The notes: generated by a model from the sequence alone, not told the origin. DNA of 64,000 bases from MFD04580-c1 sp963702995 (GCA_963702995.1 OY969783.1:1984001-2048000); one strand, 5' to 3'; counted from the stretch's first letter, positions 35,560 to 46,281 are shown. A program made the numbers and translations.

Positions 35560-36819
35560 ATGTCTATGCGAAAACCGGAACACCTCTCCCGTCGCCAGTT
35601 CGTCCGTGCCACCGCTTTTACCGCTTCGGCGATCGCCGTCGGCGTGAGCCCGGCGGCGGCCGATCCGGAGCCAACCTTGCCGCCGGGCCTTCACCCGCTC
35701 CTTACGGGCGCCGAAGACTTTTACGACGTCTCCCGCGGCAACCCGAAACCGTTCACGCTGGAGGGGGATGCACTGGCCGCCGCTCGGTTGACGCCCGAAA
35801 CGTGGCGGCTGGAGATCGAAGCGGACCCGTTCGTCGGCGATGTCGTCAAGGAGCCAGCCAGCGTTCAGCGGCCGCTTTCGCTCGCCAACGGCACAGCGCT
35901 CGATCTCCCCTCACTCGTCGAGCTCGGCAAGACGCGCGGCGTTCGATACCTCAAGGCGATGCAGTGCCTGAACATCTCCGAGCCGCTGGGGCAGGGATTA
36001 TGGGAAGGCGTCCCGCTTCGCGACATCCTGCGATTGTGCGGCCGCTTTAAGAATGTCCGGCGAATCGACTACTGGGGCTTCCACAACAACGACCCGAAGC
36101 AGCTCTTCCGTTCGTCGCTCAGCTACACCGAGGCGATGGAGACTGCGCCGGGGGACCTCCCGGCGTTCGTTGCCTACCGACTTAACGGCGAGCCGATCCC
36201 GCTCAAGCGCGGCGGCCCGGTGCGGATGGTGGTCCCGTGGTCGCACGGGTTCAAGTCAATCAAGTGGCTGCGGAATATCTCGCTGACGAACGATTTCAGG
36301 GCGAACGACACCTACGCCAACCAGAACAACGACCCCGAGTCCCATCTGAAGACGGCCGCGTATATCGACAAGGCGGCCGCCCGTTTCCCAGCCGGCCGGC
36401 CCGTGACGCTGACCGGCCGCGTCATCTTAGGCCTTTCCGGCGTCGAGCGGGTGGAATACTGGCTCTACCGTGCAGACCCTGGCGCGAAGCCCGTCGCCGA
36501 GGAAGACTCGGCGTATCAGGATGCGAAGTGGCTTCCGTGCGAATTGGAGCGCCCGCCAAAATCGTGGCGCGGCATCCTGCCTTCGGGCGTGTCGCCCAAA
36601 GACGTGCTTGGGTTTGACCCGAAGTCTGGCGAGCCGAGGTCGTGGCCGCTCCGTTACGGCATGGCGTCCTGGTACGTTCAACTGAACGATCTGAAGGTCG
36701 GTCACTACGAGTTCCGCGCCTGCGCCGTGGACCTGAACGGCTTCGCCCAACCCGAGCCGCGACCCATGGCCAAAGCGGGGAAGAACGCCGTCGAATCCCA
36801 TCGGTTCGACATCGAATAA
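35560..36819 (+). CDS. Sulfite oxidase-type molybdopterin oxidoreductase, Tat-exported
   Basis: Length is 419 aa. The Tat signal is HLSRRQFVRATAFTASAIAV. The oxidoreductase molybdopterin-binding domain shows RYLKAMQCLNISEPLG (Cys ligand to Mo), WEGVPLRDIL, RRIDYWGFHNND and VPWSHGFKSIKWLRNISLTN, followed by a C-terminal Mo-co dimerisation-like domain (VTLTGRVILGLSGVERVEYW). Likely a periplasmic enzyme related to MsrP/sulfite dehydrogenase; substrate unknown. A MoeB gene for cofactor synthesis is at the far end of the window. Confidence 0.88.
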   Translation: MSMRKPEHLSRRQFVRATAFTASAIAVGVSPAAADPEPTLPPGLHPLLTGAEDFYDVSRGNPKPFTLEGDALAAARLTPETWRLEIEADPFVGDVVKEPASVQRPLSLANGTALDLPSLVELGKTRGVRYLKAMQCLNISEPLGQGLWEGVPLRDILRLCGRFKNVRRIDYWGFHNNDPKQLFRSSLSYTEAMETAPGDLPAFVAYRLNGEPIPLKRGGPVRMVVPWSHGFKSIKWLRNISLTNDFRANDTYANQNNDPESHLKTAAYIDKAAARFPAGRPVTLTGRVILGLSGVERVEYWLYRADPGAKPVAEEDSAYQDAKWLPCELERPPKSWRGILPSGVSPKDVLGFDPKSGEPRSWPLRYGMASWYVQLNDLKVGHYEFRACAVDLNGFAQPEPRPMAKAGKNAVESHRFDIE

Positions 36820-36922
36820 CATCGGGACGCACCCCGTGCCGTCGGTGAACTCACCAGTGCGTTTTTCGAGGTTCGCAAGACCAGCGGCGCGGGATTGACG
36901 ACCACGTCAATGCGACGGCGGC

Positions 36923-38742
36923 CTAAGCCGCGTCGAGCAGCAGGCCTGTTTTGCCGCCCCAGCGGAGCTTGCGATACGCGCGGACGCTGACGTGCTCGGC
37001 CTGGAGGATGGGCTGGAGGATATCGGCCGCAACATCGGCGTGGTCAACGAGCAACTGAAGTCGCGGCCGCTGGTGGATGTCGATCGCGAACTGGGGGACG
37101 GCCATCCCGATCAGACAGAGGTTCTCGGAAGCCCAGCGGTAGGCCTGGCCGATGCACTTTAGCTCACCGAGGCCATGCGGGGCGACGGCGACGAGGGTCA
37201 TGGTCCGGTCGCGGGCGACGGCCAGCCGAGTCGATGGGGACATGGGCGGGCGGAGGGGGCATTCCACCAGCACGCTGCCGGGCCGGCCGAGGACGGCGGC
37301 GAGGATCATGTCCGCCGATGCGTCGGCGCTGGGAAGGTCGAGCACTTCGGAATCGCTCTGGTGTGCCGGCGAAATCGAGGCGGCCGGTGCGGCCGCCAGC
37401 GGCTCGGGCGCGACGGGCGCGCCGAACGGCGTCGCGGTGAATTGCTCGAACGCCGGCGCGGCGGTGTCCCGGACAATCCGCATCGCTGGCGCGTTGGCGG
37501 GCTCGGCGGCCGACAGAGGTACGTTGGCGGGCATGAGGGGCTCCGGGGTCGAATCGACTGCGACGATCTCGGGGACGCCAGGGGGCGCGGGCGCCGCGGC
37601 GTCCGGTTGCGGCGCAAGCGCTGCCTCGGCCGAAGCGGCGGCGGCGGCCGCTGCTTCGCGGGCGGCCGCTGACGCTTTGGCGCGGGCTAGGAACTCGGAT
37701 ACCACGTTCCAATGCCCAGCCAGGGCGACCTGCGCCTTATCGCGACTGGCCCGCATGTTCAGGACGATGTGCTCGGAGACGGCGTCGGTGTCACCGTCGT
37801 CGCTTGCGCAGACGGGGCTTGGCTCGATGGCCCAGTCGAGGAACTGCGAGCAGACGCCCGCGAGCTTATGGAAGACGCGGCCGGCTTCGGCCTCGTCGTG
37901 GGCGTCGAGCAGGACAAGCTTGATCCGCGGGCGATAAGGCCCGTCCGGCGCTTCAATGTCCGAGTGGCCCTTGAGCATGCGGTAGCTCGCCACGACGCCG
38001 TCATGATCGCAGGTGCCCAGAAGCACCCAGTCCGCCACCTCGCGAAGGAGCGCGCGGGCCTCGGGCGTTCGGGGCGGCGGCGCCGCCAGCAGCCATTGGG
38101 CAACGTCCCAGTTCATCTCTTCGATCGCTTCGGCGATGCCGCGCGGGTCGATCCGAGCGGCTTCCGTACCCGTTGGCTCGTCGGCTGTGAAAGGGCCCTG
38201 CTCGCACGTGTCGCCATCGGCCGCCTCAAAGCGGGTCAGCGTGAATTCGCCCGGCCCCAGCTCGATGAGGCCCAGGCGGCCGACGCGAGCGGCGAGCGAG
38301 CGGGCGTATGTTCTGACGGCTGACACGGCGTCGCCCGCCAGGTGCGAGCCCAGAACGACGGCGACGGGCGGGACCTCCGGGCTGCCCAGCGGCGCGGGCG
38401 CGGAAGCGGCGTATCGATCGGCCGGGCGGCATCCGCGCGGCCGAACGATGCGGCGAACTCTTCGGGGGTCATGTCGATGCTCTCGTCGTCGCGGCCGGAC
38501 TGCGGCGCCGGGTCGCCGGCGAGGGAGTCGGGCGGTGTGACGCTGAAAGGCGGGAGGAGCCCGCCGGGCGGGATCCGCACCGGCCGCGGCGCCCCGCCGG
38601 TATGGCGATCGCGCACGTCGGTGAGGAACAGGTCGCTGATCTCGCTGAGAGTGCGTTTGCGGCGTTCCTCATGAGTCCGGGCCAGGGCCTCGCGCTCCCG
38701 CAGTTCCCGCTCTTCATCCTCGCGTCGGCTCACTGGGTCCAT
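36923..38742 (-). CDS. Large ParA-neighbour protein of unknown function, apparent frameshift
   Basis: It starts at the ATG at 38740-38742 (MDPVSRREDEERELREREAL), then a charged helix (ALARTHEERRKRTLSEISDL) and a Pro-rich linker. Near 38400 the frame changes (one C missing in a GC run). It continues PLGSPEVPPVAVVLGSHLAG, then VGRLGLIELGPGEFTLTRFE, VADWVLLGTCDHDGVVASYR, RIKLVLLDAHDEAEAGRVFH, an Ala/Pro linker and a C-terminal domain (VLVECPLRPPMSPSTRLAVA to KLRWGGKTGLLLDAA). It lies 126 bp downstream of parA on the same strand, so a joint operon is likely. About 605 aa when repaired. No known domain. Confidence 0.65.
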
Positions 38743-38868
38743 GGCAGTACGTCCTGTTCGCTCGCCGAAATGGGATCGAGGGCCCGAACGAAGGCCAGGC
38801 ATGTGGGGGAAAGGACGGGTGCGCCCGAATTGAAAGGCCGAGCCGGCTAATGAGCGTCCCGGCGCGGG

Positions 38869-40371
38869 CTACTCGACCTCGACGACGTTGTTCAGTTCGC
38901 CGAACTGATTGGCTTCGACGTATTGGTTATGCGGGTCGGTGACCCACTTCCCGTCTACAACAAACCGATAGCGGTAGCGCCCCGGCCGCAGCGGCAGCTT
39001 CATTGTCCATTCGCCGGGGCGGCCCTTGTTGGACATCGGGGTAGACATCGGCGACCAGTTGTTGAAATCGCCCGCGATGAGGACCTGGTCCACCCCTTCG
39101 AACCGGGCGGCGAAGATGACCTCGTTACCGAACTGTTTCACGCCGTAGAAGTCTTCGATCTTCTGCGCTGTCGTGCGCTGCGGCGTGGCGACGCCCAGCG
39201 CCGCCGTCGGCATCGGCAGGCCCGCGGCGCCCGGCGCCGGGGGCGACACGGGACATCGGCTGCGCGATCGTCGATGGGGCCGAGCCGGAGGCCAGAACAC
39301 CGTTGGCGCCGTGACCGCCGGAGGGCATGCCCGATCGCGCGGCGATCGCGGCCGGCGACTGGCCGGGCCGGGGAAGGCGGCCGCGATGGCAACCGCGGTC
39401 GGGTCCGTGATCGATGCGCGGGCCGCCGCGGCGCCGACCCCGCCGTTGGTGGCTGCGTTCGCGAACCCGGGGCTGGCCGTCGGGATCGAGTTGCGGCCGA
39501 ACTGGAAGTTCGTGAGCTGGGCGAGCTGACGGGCCCGCTGCACCAGTTCGGCCGGCCGCGAAAGCGTCTCGGTTGATGCCGTCTCCACCTCCACGGGGCG
39601 ATGGCCCATCAGCTCGCGGGCGAGGTTGACAAAATCCTTGTACCCGCGACTGCCGGGGTCGTATTCGGTGATCGGCTGGCCGAAGCTGGCGGCTTCCTTC
39701 AACTTGGTGTTGAAGTTGACCGTGCTCTCCATCAGGTATTCTTTGAACTTGCTACGCAGCTCGCTGAGCACTTCGCGGGCGAGCTTGGTGCGGGTGTCGT
39801 ACAGCGTGGGGAGGACGCGGATCAGCACGTCGCGGCCGCCGCGTTCCCGCAGCATCTCAAGCGTCTCCATCATCTTCCCAAGGCCATGCAGACTGAAGTA
39901 GCCCGTCTCGACCGGGACAACAACTTCATCGGCCGCCTTGAGTGCGTTGAAGGTAAGCAGGCCGACGCTGGGCGGGCAGTCGATGATGCACCACTGGTAG
40001 GTTGCCTTCACGGCCTCGAGCGCCTTGGCCAGCCGCTCTTCGCGGCCGGGGCGGCCGGCGAACACCTGTTCGAACGTCGCCAGGCGCAGGTTCGAGGGGG
40101 CCAGGTCAAAATCGGTGGCGATCTGCCAGACGACCTCGGAGACTTTGGCGGCCTTGCCATCGCGGGCGTCCGACGGCTCGATCATGGTGTCGAAGATCGT
40201 CCGCTCGATCTGCTCTTCGGGGACGGCCAGCCCGACGCCGCAGTGGCCCTGAGGGTCCATGTCAACCAGGAGCGTTCGGTGCCCCAGACGGGCCAGGCAA
40301 GCGGCCAGGTTGATGCTGGTGGTCGTCTTGCCGCAACCACCCTTCTGGTTGATGATCGCGATCGTCCGCAT
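38869..40371 (-). CDS. parA: ParA/MinD-type ATPase fused to a C-terminal glycogen-binding CBM48/AMPK domain
   Basis: From the ATG at 40369-40371 (AAGGAAGG upstream). Residues 1-260 are ParA: MRTIAIINQKGGCGKTTTSI (deviant Walker A KGGCGKTT), LLVDMDPQGHCGVGL, CIIDCPPSVGLLTFNALKAA. After an Ala/Pro linker comes a ~85 aa CBM48-like domain: AARFEGVDQVLIAGDFNNWS, GRPGEWTMKLPLRPGRYRYR, FVVDGKWVTDPHNQYVEAN. The linker (about 39220-39370) reads as Arg/Pro-rich nonsense, while another frame there reads sensibly, so two compensating indels are likely. ParA enzymes position chromosomes or large cargo; here glycogen or another glucan may be the cargo. Confidence 0.88.
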   Translation of the reverse strand: MRTIAIINQKGGCGKTTTSINLAACLARLGHRTLLVDMDPQGHCGVGLAVPEEQIERTIFDTMIEPSDARDGKAAKVSEVVWQIATDFDLAPSNLRLATFEQVFAGRPGREERLAKALEAVKATYQWCIIDCPPSVGLLTFNALKAADEVVVPVETGYFSLHGLGKMMETLEMLRERGGRDVLIRVLPTLYDTRTKLAREVLSELRSKFKEYLMESTVNFNTKLKEAASFGQPITEYDPGSRGYKDFVNLARELMGHRPVEVETASTETLSRPAELVQRARQLAQLTNFQFGRNSIPTASPGFANAATNGGVGAAAARASITDPTAVAIAAAFPGPASRRPRSPRDRACPPAVTAPTVFWPPARPHRRSRSRCPVSPPAPGAAGLPMPTAALGVATPQRTTAQKIEDFYGVKQFGNEVIFAARFEGVDQVLIAGDFNNWSPMSTPMSNKGRPGEWTMKLPLRPGRYRYRFVVDGKWVTDPHNQYVEANQFGELNNVVEVE

Positions 40372-41015
40372 GGCAAACCTTCCTTGGTTCACAAAGTTCC
40401 CCGGAGCTCAAGCCGTCCGAGAGTACGGCCGCTGGTCGAATTTCTTCGGCGGGCCGTTCCGTCAGCCCGCCTCCGGCAATCGCCCGACGCCCGGGTCGGC
40501 CGCTCAGATCGGCTTCGACGTCCCGATCGACGCCCGCGCCGCGCGAAATTCGCCGGTCCCTTCCCGTGCCGAAGTCGGAAGCCGCGGCGAGCGGCCTCGT
40601 CATTCTGTCCGCTGTCGGATGGGCGGGAGCGCGAGCGCCGCGTGCGTGTCGCAGTCTTCTGTCGCAGTTCACATCGGTGACTGACTGCTGAAAACTTTAG
40701 GTTTATGGGACAAGTGGGCTTGCGCGTGCCACTCTGGCAGCGCGCGGCGGAGCGCCATGAACCAGTCATGTCGCACAAAGGCCGACGCCTTGTCCGGCTT
40801 GGCTGGCTGCCTCGACGGGAGCGGCGGTCGCTCACTGAAGCGCGTGCCGCGCGGAGGCTCCCGTTCTTGCCCCGCCCCAATGTTTCCCGATGATTGGTGC
40901 CCTAAACTCACACGCGACCGGCCGATCATCTATAGGGGGGGCGAGCGACCGAGTGCGGGCTCGCCTCGCCAGCGTGTCGCGGAGGTGTGATGGCAGTGCG
41001 AAGAGGGTTAAGCGG
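40372..41015. other. Divergent promoter region of about 640 bp, no gene seen
   Basis: Separates parA (minus) from the LOG gene (plus). Open frames here are Arg-rich shadows without homology. No hairpin or repeat of the families described elsewhere was noticed. Confidence 0.4.
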
Positions 41016-42116
41016 ATGAAGGAAGCGGATACGACCGACAACAATATGGAGCAGTCCCAGGAGACGAGCCAGCCCGCGACGGTCGTCGCTCGCTCCGAAC
41101 TGGCCGACGTGCATGCGCTGGCGTCGCAGTTGATCGACGTGCTGCATGAGGTCCCCGACGGCGATCTGGTTGGGGAAATCGTCGCCAACGCCCTGAAGCT
41201 CCTGCGCGATCAGACCAACCGCGGGGACATCAAGCTGATCGATAAGTCGTTCAAGGAGCTGCGCTACGCGCTGAAGATCTTCGCCCCCTACCGCGACGTG
41301 CGCAAGGTGAGCATCTTCGGGTCGGCCCGGACGCTCGACAGCCATGATGACTATCGCCAGGCCGCCGACTTCGGGCACGCGATGGCTGAGGCGGGGTGGA
41401 TGGTCATCACCGGCGCCGGCGGCGGCATCATGGCGGCCGGGCATGGCGGCGGCGGCGCCGAAAAGAGCTTCGGCCTTGCCATTCGGCTCCCCTTCGAACA
41501 GAAGACCAACGCCTTCATCGAGAACGACCCGAAGCTCATCAACTTCAAGTATTTCTTCACGCGCAAGCTGATGTTCGTCCGCTCCAGCCATGCCATCGCG
41601 CTGTTCCCCGGCGGCTTTGGGACGATGGATGAAGGGTTCGAAGTGCTCACGCTCGTGCAGACCGGCAAGAGCGTGCCGATGCCGATCGTCTTTGTCGATC
41701 GCCCCGGCGGCGACTATTGGAAGATGTGGCAGGACTACGTCGAGAAGCAGCTACTGGCGCGCGGGCTGATCGGCCCGGACGACCTTGCCCTCTACAAGAT
41801 CACGGACAATGTGGAGGAGGCCGTTCGCGAAGTACGGCATTTCTACAGCAACTTCCACAGCACCCGCTACTCGCGCGATGAGCTGATCATCCGCCTCCAT
41901 CACCGCCCGACCGCCGCGCAGCTTGAGGACATCGCGCGGGAGTTCGCCGACATCAAGGCCCGCGGGGATTTCCGCGTCTCCGACGCCCTGCCCGTCGAGC
42001 GCGATGAGCCCGCGCTGCAGCGATTGCCGCGCCTGATTTTCCCCTTCAACCGCCGCGACCACGGCCGCCTGAGGATGCTGATTAACCGACTGAACGACCT
42101 TGCGCCTAGCGAGTAG
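41016..42116 (+). CDS. LOG-family (TIGR00730-type Rossmann fold) protein
   Basis: Length is 366 aa from the ATG at 41016 (AGAGGG 8 nt upstream). VSIFGSARTLDSHDDYRQAA, WMVITGAGGGIMAAGHGGGG and AIALFPGGFGTMDEGFEVLT (the P-G-G-x-G-T-x-x-E motif) define the LOG/lysine decarboxylase-like family, which includes nucleotide 5'-monophosphate phosphoribohydrolases (cytokinin activation, PpnN-like). The extended N- and C-terminal helices resemble the longer PpnN-related forms. Convergent with the toroid protein downstream. Confidence 0.88.
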   Translation: MKEADTTDNNMEQSQETSQPATVVARSELADVHALASQLIDVLHEVPDGDLVGEIVANALKLLRDQTNRGDIKLIDKSFKELRYALKIFAPYRDVRKVSIFGSARTLDSHDDYRQAADFGHAMAEAGWMVITGAGGGIMAAGHGGGGAEKSFGLAIRLPFEQKTNAFIENDPKLINFKYFFTRKLMFVRSSHAIALFPGGFGTMDEGFEVLTLVQTGKSVPMPIVFVDRPGGDYWKMWQDYVEKQLLARGLIGPDDLALYKITDNVEEAVREVRHFYSNFHSTRYSRDELIIRLHHRPTAAQLEDIAREFADIKARGDFRVSDALPVERDEPALQRLPRLIFPFNRRDHGRLRMLINRLNDLAPSE

Positions 42117-42171
42117 CAGGCTTGCAAGGCACGCCGAGCGCGCCGCCACCGTGAGGCTCTCGGAGAGTGTT

Positions 42172-42195
42172 CGTTCGCAAATACGCCTGCGAACG
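42172..42195. terminator. Hairpin between convergent genes, weak terminator candidate
   Basis: CGTTCGCA-8 nt-TGCGAACG, 8-bp perfect stem without T tracts. Positioned between the LOG gene and 42363-43619. The remaining intergenic sequence shows nothing else. Confidence 0.35.
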
Positions 42196-42362
42196 AGCCG
42201 CGCCCGTAAGGAAGCGGAACCCGCCGCAGGCGGGCGTCAGCCGCTGATCGAACAAGGTCAGCCGCCGGGTACGGCGACTCGCTGGGGCCGCTCTCGTCAA
42301 CCGTACGTTCTCCTGCCCACCGCTTTCGGGAAAGTCGCGGCAGGTCGGCAGCCCCCTCGTCA

Positions 42363-43619
42363 TCACTTGCAGCGAAGCAGCGTCATGATCGAGAAGGCCG
42401 TTCCGTAAGGCTTGTGGTAGTCCCACATCGCGAAGTCCCACCAGGAGCCGTCGTCCTCCTGGTACGGGAGGATCCCATCCTCGGCGAGCCGGGCGCCGTA
42501 CTTGGCGCGGGCTTCGGGGCCCAGCTTTTCGATCAGGCGGGCGGTGTAATAGTGGCCGAAGTAGTAGTAATAGGGAGCGGTCTGATACCACGATTCGTGC
42601 GGGTACTGCCGCTTGCGGCCCATCTGGATGTACTCGTGCTCCTTGAAAAAGAAGTCGAGCCCTTCGCGGGCTTGGGCTTCGTTCACACGCGGCTCGCCCC
42701 ACAGGAATAAGGCGAAATTGCAGGCCTGCGTTCGCCCGACGCTGCCCCGCGGCTGGTTGGCGGGCAGGCGGGGGATGTACTTGTAATCGTTTCCGTAGAG
42801 GTACGCGCCGTTCCCCAGACGCGCTTCGGCCAGGCGGTGCAGCGCCCGATCGATCATCCGTTGCGGGACCGTGACGCCCGCCTGCCGCGCCTCCCACAAT
42901 GCGACGGCCCCGGCGGCCGTGCCAAAGCTCGTCGGCGCCATGGAGGGGGCGGCCGCCTGGGCGTTGAAGTCGTAGTAGTTCCATCCCCCCATGTACGTCT
43001 CGTACTGGCCCAGTCGCTCGAGCTGATGCTCGACGGCGGCGCGGATGCGCGCCTTCTGGCGGTCGTCCTTGGCCTTCTCCAACTCGACGGAGAGCGCCTG
43101 GACGGCGTACATGTGGCCCCAGGTGTTGTAGAGCAGCATCCCGTCGGCGCGGCGCGAATCGCCATGGTCGATCAGGAAATCCAGGCCCCTGTCGTGGGCG
43201 GCCGTCTCGCCCGCTTCACGAAGGGCCATGACGCACAAGGCCGTGGTGGCCTGACGGAACCCCTCGTGCGACCCGGGGACGGCCGCCATCACCTCAAACC
43301 CGCGCGTCTCGGTGCCGGTCCCCCACGAGCCGTCGGAATTCTGGCTGGCGAGCAGGTAGGCGACGCCCTTGCGAATCGATTGATCGATCGACAGGGGTTG
43401 CGTGGAGGGCCCGCGGGCCAGGCGGCTCATGGGCTCGATGGCGGCACTGGCGTGCCCCGCGCCGTTGCCGCCGGCCGACAGGGCCGCCGGTTGCGTGGTC
43501 GGCGCCCCCTCGTGGAACGGGATCGACGCCGGCGCTTCATCCGCCCGGGCGGACGGCACCATCAGCGTCACCACAAAAGCGGTGACGACGACGCTCGCGG
43601 AGACGCGGTTCAACATCAT
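42363..43619 (-). CDS. Secreted prenyltransferase/squalene-cyclase-like alpha-toroid protein
   Basis: Length is 418 aa with a signal peptide (MMLNRVSASVVVTAFVVTLM). Repeats such as IRKGVAYLLASQNSDGSWGT, ATTALCVMALREAG and EGLDFFFKEHEYIQMGRKRQ follow the Q-x-x-D/E-G-S-W pattern of the terpenoid cyclase/prenyltransferase alpha-alpha toroid. No DxDD cyclase motif is seen, so it is probably a structural or binding relative. Its ATG overlaps the adaptor stop (ATGA at 43616-43619), so the two are translationally coupled; perhaps it acts with the efflux system. Confidence 0.8.
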   Translation of the reverse strand: MMLNRVSASVVVTAFVVTLMVPSARADEAPASIPFHEGAPTTQPAALSAGGNGAGHASAAIEPMSRLARGPSTQPLSIDQSIRKGVAYLLASQNSDGSWGTGTETRGFEVMAAVPGSHEGFRQATTALCVMALREAGETAAHDRGLDFLIDHGDSRRADGMLLYNTWGHMYAVQALSVELEKAKDDRQKARIRAAVEHQLERLGQYETYMGGWNYYDFNAQAAAPSMAPTSFGTAAGAVALWEARQAGVTVPQRMIDRALHRLAEARLGNGAYLYGNDYKYIPRLPANQPRGSVGRTQACNFALFLWGEPRVNEAQAREGLDFFFKEHEYIQMGRKRQYPHESWYQTAPYYYYFGHYYTARLIEKLGPEARAKYGARLAEDGILPYQEDDGSWWDFAMWDYHKPYGTAFSIMTLLRCK

Positions 43620-45224
43620 TTCTTTCCCGGAAGGACGACTTCATCCCCTTCGTTCAGGCCCGACACGACCTCGACCTGCTGGCCGTCGGACTTACCGAGC
43701 TTGACGGTGCGCTCGTCGTTGCGGCCCTCTTTTCGGATGGTGACCTTCGTCGCCCCGCCCGTCGAGCTGACGGCCGCCACGGGGATCAGGAGCGCCTTCT
43801 CGACCTTTGCGACATCAAGGTGAACCGCGGCGTGCATCCCCGGGACCAGCCGCGGGTCAACCTCGCCGGGCTGAAGCGTGACCTGGAAGCCGAGCGTCGG
43901 CGGGTTGCCGCGCGGCGTCAGCTCCACCGGCCCGCACGCCGCCTCATACGACGTCAGCGGGAAGGCGGCCGGTACGATCCTGGCCTTGGCGCCAGGCTCG
44001 ACCCAAAACGCCTGCGGCTCGGTCAGCCCCAGCACCACTTTCATCTTGCCCGGCGTAAAGACGCGAAGCAGCACGCCGCCCGCGGCGACTTTTTCGCCCG
44101 CCTTGAACGACTTTGGGTCGCCGCCTACCCAGACGCCTTCGATTAGCGCGCCGTACGCCACCACCCCGTCCACCGGCGACTTAATCGTGAACTGGGCTTG
44201 ATCCGCCTTCAGGTCATTCAGGCGCTTCACGCCCTGCTCGAAGGCGAGGCGGGCGGCCGTGACGGTCGCCTGGCGGACGACAGCCCCCTGCTGTTGGCTC
44301 GCCTTCAGAAATTCCAACGCCTGGTGCTGCGCGGCGGCCGCGTCTGTCACGCGGGCTTTGCTCATCGCATACTCGAACGACTTCACCTTCTCGCGCCGCT
44401 CTTCCTGCATCTTCAGGCTGATCTTCGAGTTCTCGAGCTGGCGAACCGACCGCTTGACGACGATGTCGGCGGTCGCATTGGTGAGCTCTTCGGACTTGTA
44501 CATCTTCTTTAGCTGATCGAGCTCATCGTTCTGATCGTCAAGGTTGTCTTTGTAGGCTTTGGTTTGAAGGTCGGCGGAGAGGAGCATCTGCGGGCCGTCA
44601 ACTTCGCTCCACCACTTTACGGCCGCGTCGGCGTTCTTGACGGCCTCTTCCTGCTGGCGGAGGGACATGGCATCGGCCTTGGTCCCCAGCGTCTGGTCGG
44701 ACTCGGCCTTGGTCAGGTTCGCCTGGGCGGCCGCCAGGTCGTTCTCCGCGCCGGTGACGACCCAGTTGATCTGCTGCGGGTCGGCCTCGAAGAGCGTCTC
44801 CCCCTTGGTCACCGTCGCGCCGGGTGCGGCGATTTTCGTGATCGTCATCGGCGAGCCGAAGCCTTTGAACGTGATCTTCAGCTCGTACCCGTCCACCGGC
44901 TGAAAGACCGAATCGGCATTCACCTCGAGCGACAGCGTCCCGCGCCTGACGGCGGCGGTCGCGATCGCCGGAGCGGTCGTTGGCGCCGTCGTCGGGGCGG
45001 CGGTGGATTCACCGGTCGTCGGTTTCGTCGAGGGAGCGACCTTTTCGGGCCCGCCATCGGCGACGTCGGCCGGCGCAGTTGGGGTCGGCGATGGTGTGCT
45101 TGGCCGACAGCGTCACCGGTATCGCCGCGGCGGCCGCCATCGCCAGCAGGGCCCGGGCGAACCATTCCGACTTCCCCGACTTCCAGTTGCTCGACTTCCA
45201 GTTGCTCGACGCGGACGCTCTCAT
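43616..45224 (-). CDS. HlyD/RND-type efflux adaptor protein, apparent frameshift near the N-terminus
   Basis: The ATG at 45222-45224 has AAGGAG 6 nt upstream and gives a signal peptide (SEWFARALLAMAAAAAIPVT). At about 45083 the frame must shift by one (GACCCCAAC run) to read TAPADVADGGPEKVAPSTKP. It then continues into the adaptor: YELKITFKGFGSPMTITKIA (lipoyl-like half), a long coiled coil (~110-240, including DNLDDQNDELDQLKKMYKSE), FTIKSPVDGVVAYGALIEGV, and beta-barrel/MP domains ending VEVVSGLNEGDEVVLPGKK. It would bridge an inner-membrane pump to an outer-membrane channel; neither partner is in the window. Confidence 0.85.
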
Positions 45225-45296
45225 GTCGGCTCCTTGACGTGTACCTGCGATTCCTCTGTCACACTCTCGGCAGACAGGGCCGCGCCCCGTCAGGCA

Positions 45297-45998
45297 TCAT
45301 TCCCGTCCATCCACCCGGACGCCCTGTTTTGCGCGCTGCGCGGCCGGCGGGGATTCTACCCGCGGTCGAAGCCGAAAACGGCCGACTGACGGCTTTCCAT
45401 ATGGAACGTCAAACCGTCGTGCGAAGTCGAGGCGCCGAATCGCCAGGGCGCCGCCGCCGAGGAGGATCGTCACGCCGACGCCCAGCATGGCGGCCGCGTG
45501 GGCCATCGACTCCGGCAGGCGGCCCTGTTCCAGGAGCCAGAGCTTGTCGAGGTCGGCGCCGGGCAGGTCGGCGGCCAGTGCGGCACGCTCCTTCGAACCG
45601 AGCGAATCAATCTTGTTGAGGATCATCCCGTCAATGGTGGTCCTTGCGGCGAATTCGGCGAACTGTTCCTTGCTGTGGACGCCCCGCGTCATCACCAGTA
45701 CGGCGACGTTCGAAGGGGCGGTGGCTGGCGCGCTACCGTCGGCCTCAGACGTGCCGGGGACCGCGGGGATGAGCAGCTTCTCGGTATGGTTCACCCCCTG
45801 TAGCACAGCCACCTGGGGGAGCAGCCGAAAATCAGTCAGCAGGATGTGGGCGTTGTCGCCCGGCCCGGAGGCCGCCAGCGCTGCGCAGGAGATCCTTTGC
45901 GGCGCGGCCCTGGCCCCGGCCGCCAATTGCACTTCCTGAACGCCGAAATAAGTGAGGACCGCGCCGCTGATGAGCAGCGCGATGGCGAGTCGGATCAT
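45297..45998 (-). CDS. Membrane-anchored protein with two TM segments
   Basis: Length is 233 aa from the ATG at 45996-45998. TM1 is at 2-22 (IRLAIALLISGAVLTYFGV). A ~150 aa extracytoplasmic part follows (ILLTDFRLLPQVAVLQGVNH, IDGMILNKIDSLGSKERAAL), then TM2 (AAMLGVGVTILLGGGALAI) and a basic tail. It has the overall plan of some E3-ligase-like/GIDE domain membrane proteins, but the family is not certain. Confidence 0.65.
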   Translation of the reverse strand: MIRLAIALLISGAVLTYFGVQEVQLAAGARAAPQRISCAALAASGPGDNAHILLTDFRLLPQVAVLQGVNHTEKLLIPAVPGTSEADGSAPATAPSNVAVLVMTRGVHSKEQFAEFAARTTIDGMILNKIDSLGSKERAALAADLPGADLDKLWLLEQGRLPESMAHAAAMLGVGVTILLGGGALAIRRLDFARRFDVPYGKPSVGRFRLRPRVESPPAAQRAKQGVRVDGRE

Positions 45999-46281
45999 CG
46001 GTCCAGGTCCCTTCGGCGGTTTCGGATCACGTCTCCTGGGGTCGTTGAGCACGCACCGCGTGCCCGCCGCGTCGCCCATGCGCACCGCGGGCGAGCGGCC
46101 CGCGAAAACGCGGCCGCCACCGGTAGGATGCGTGGGGCGCCACCCTATCGTACACGCGACGGGTGGTGGACGGGGTTTCCCGATCGCGTTTGTTGTGCGA
46201 TAGGGAATGCCTTCCGCTCCAGGCCCTCATTGGAGCGCTTCGCGGCTCAATCTGAAGGAAACGCGAGGCCAGACTTGATAA

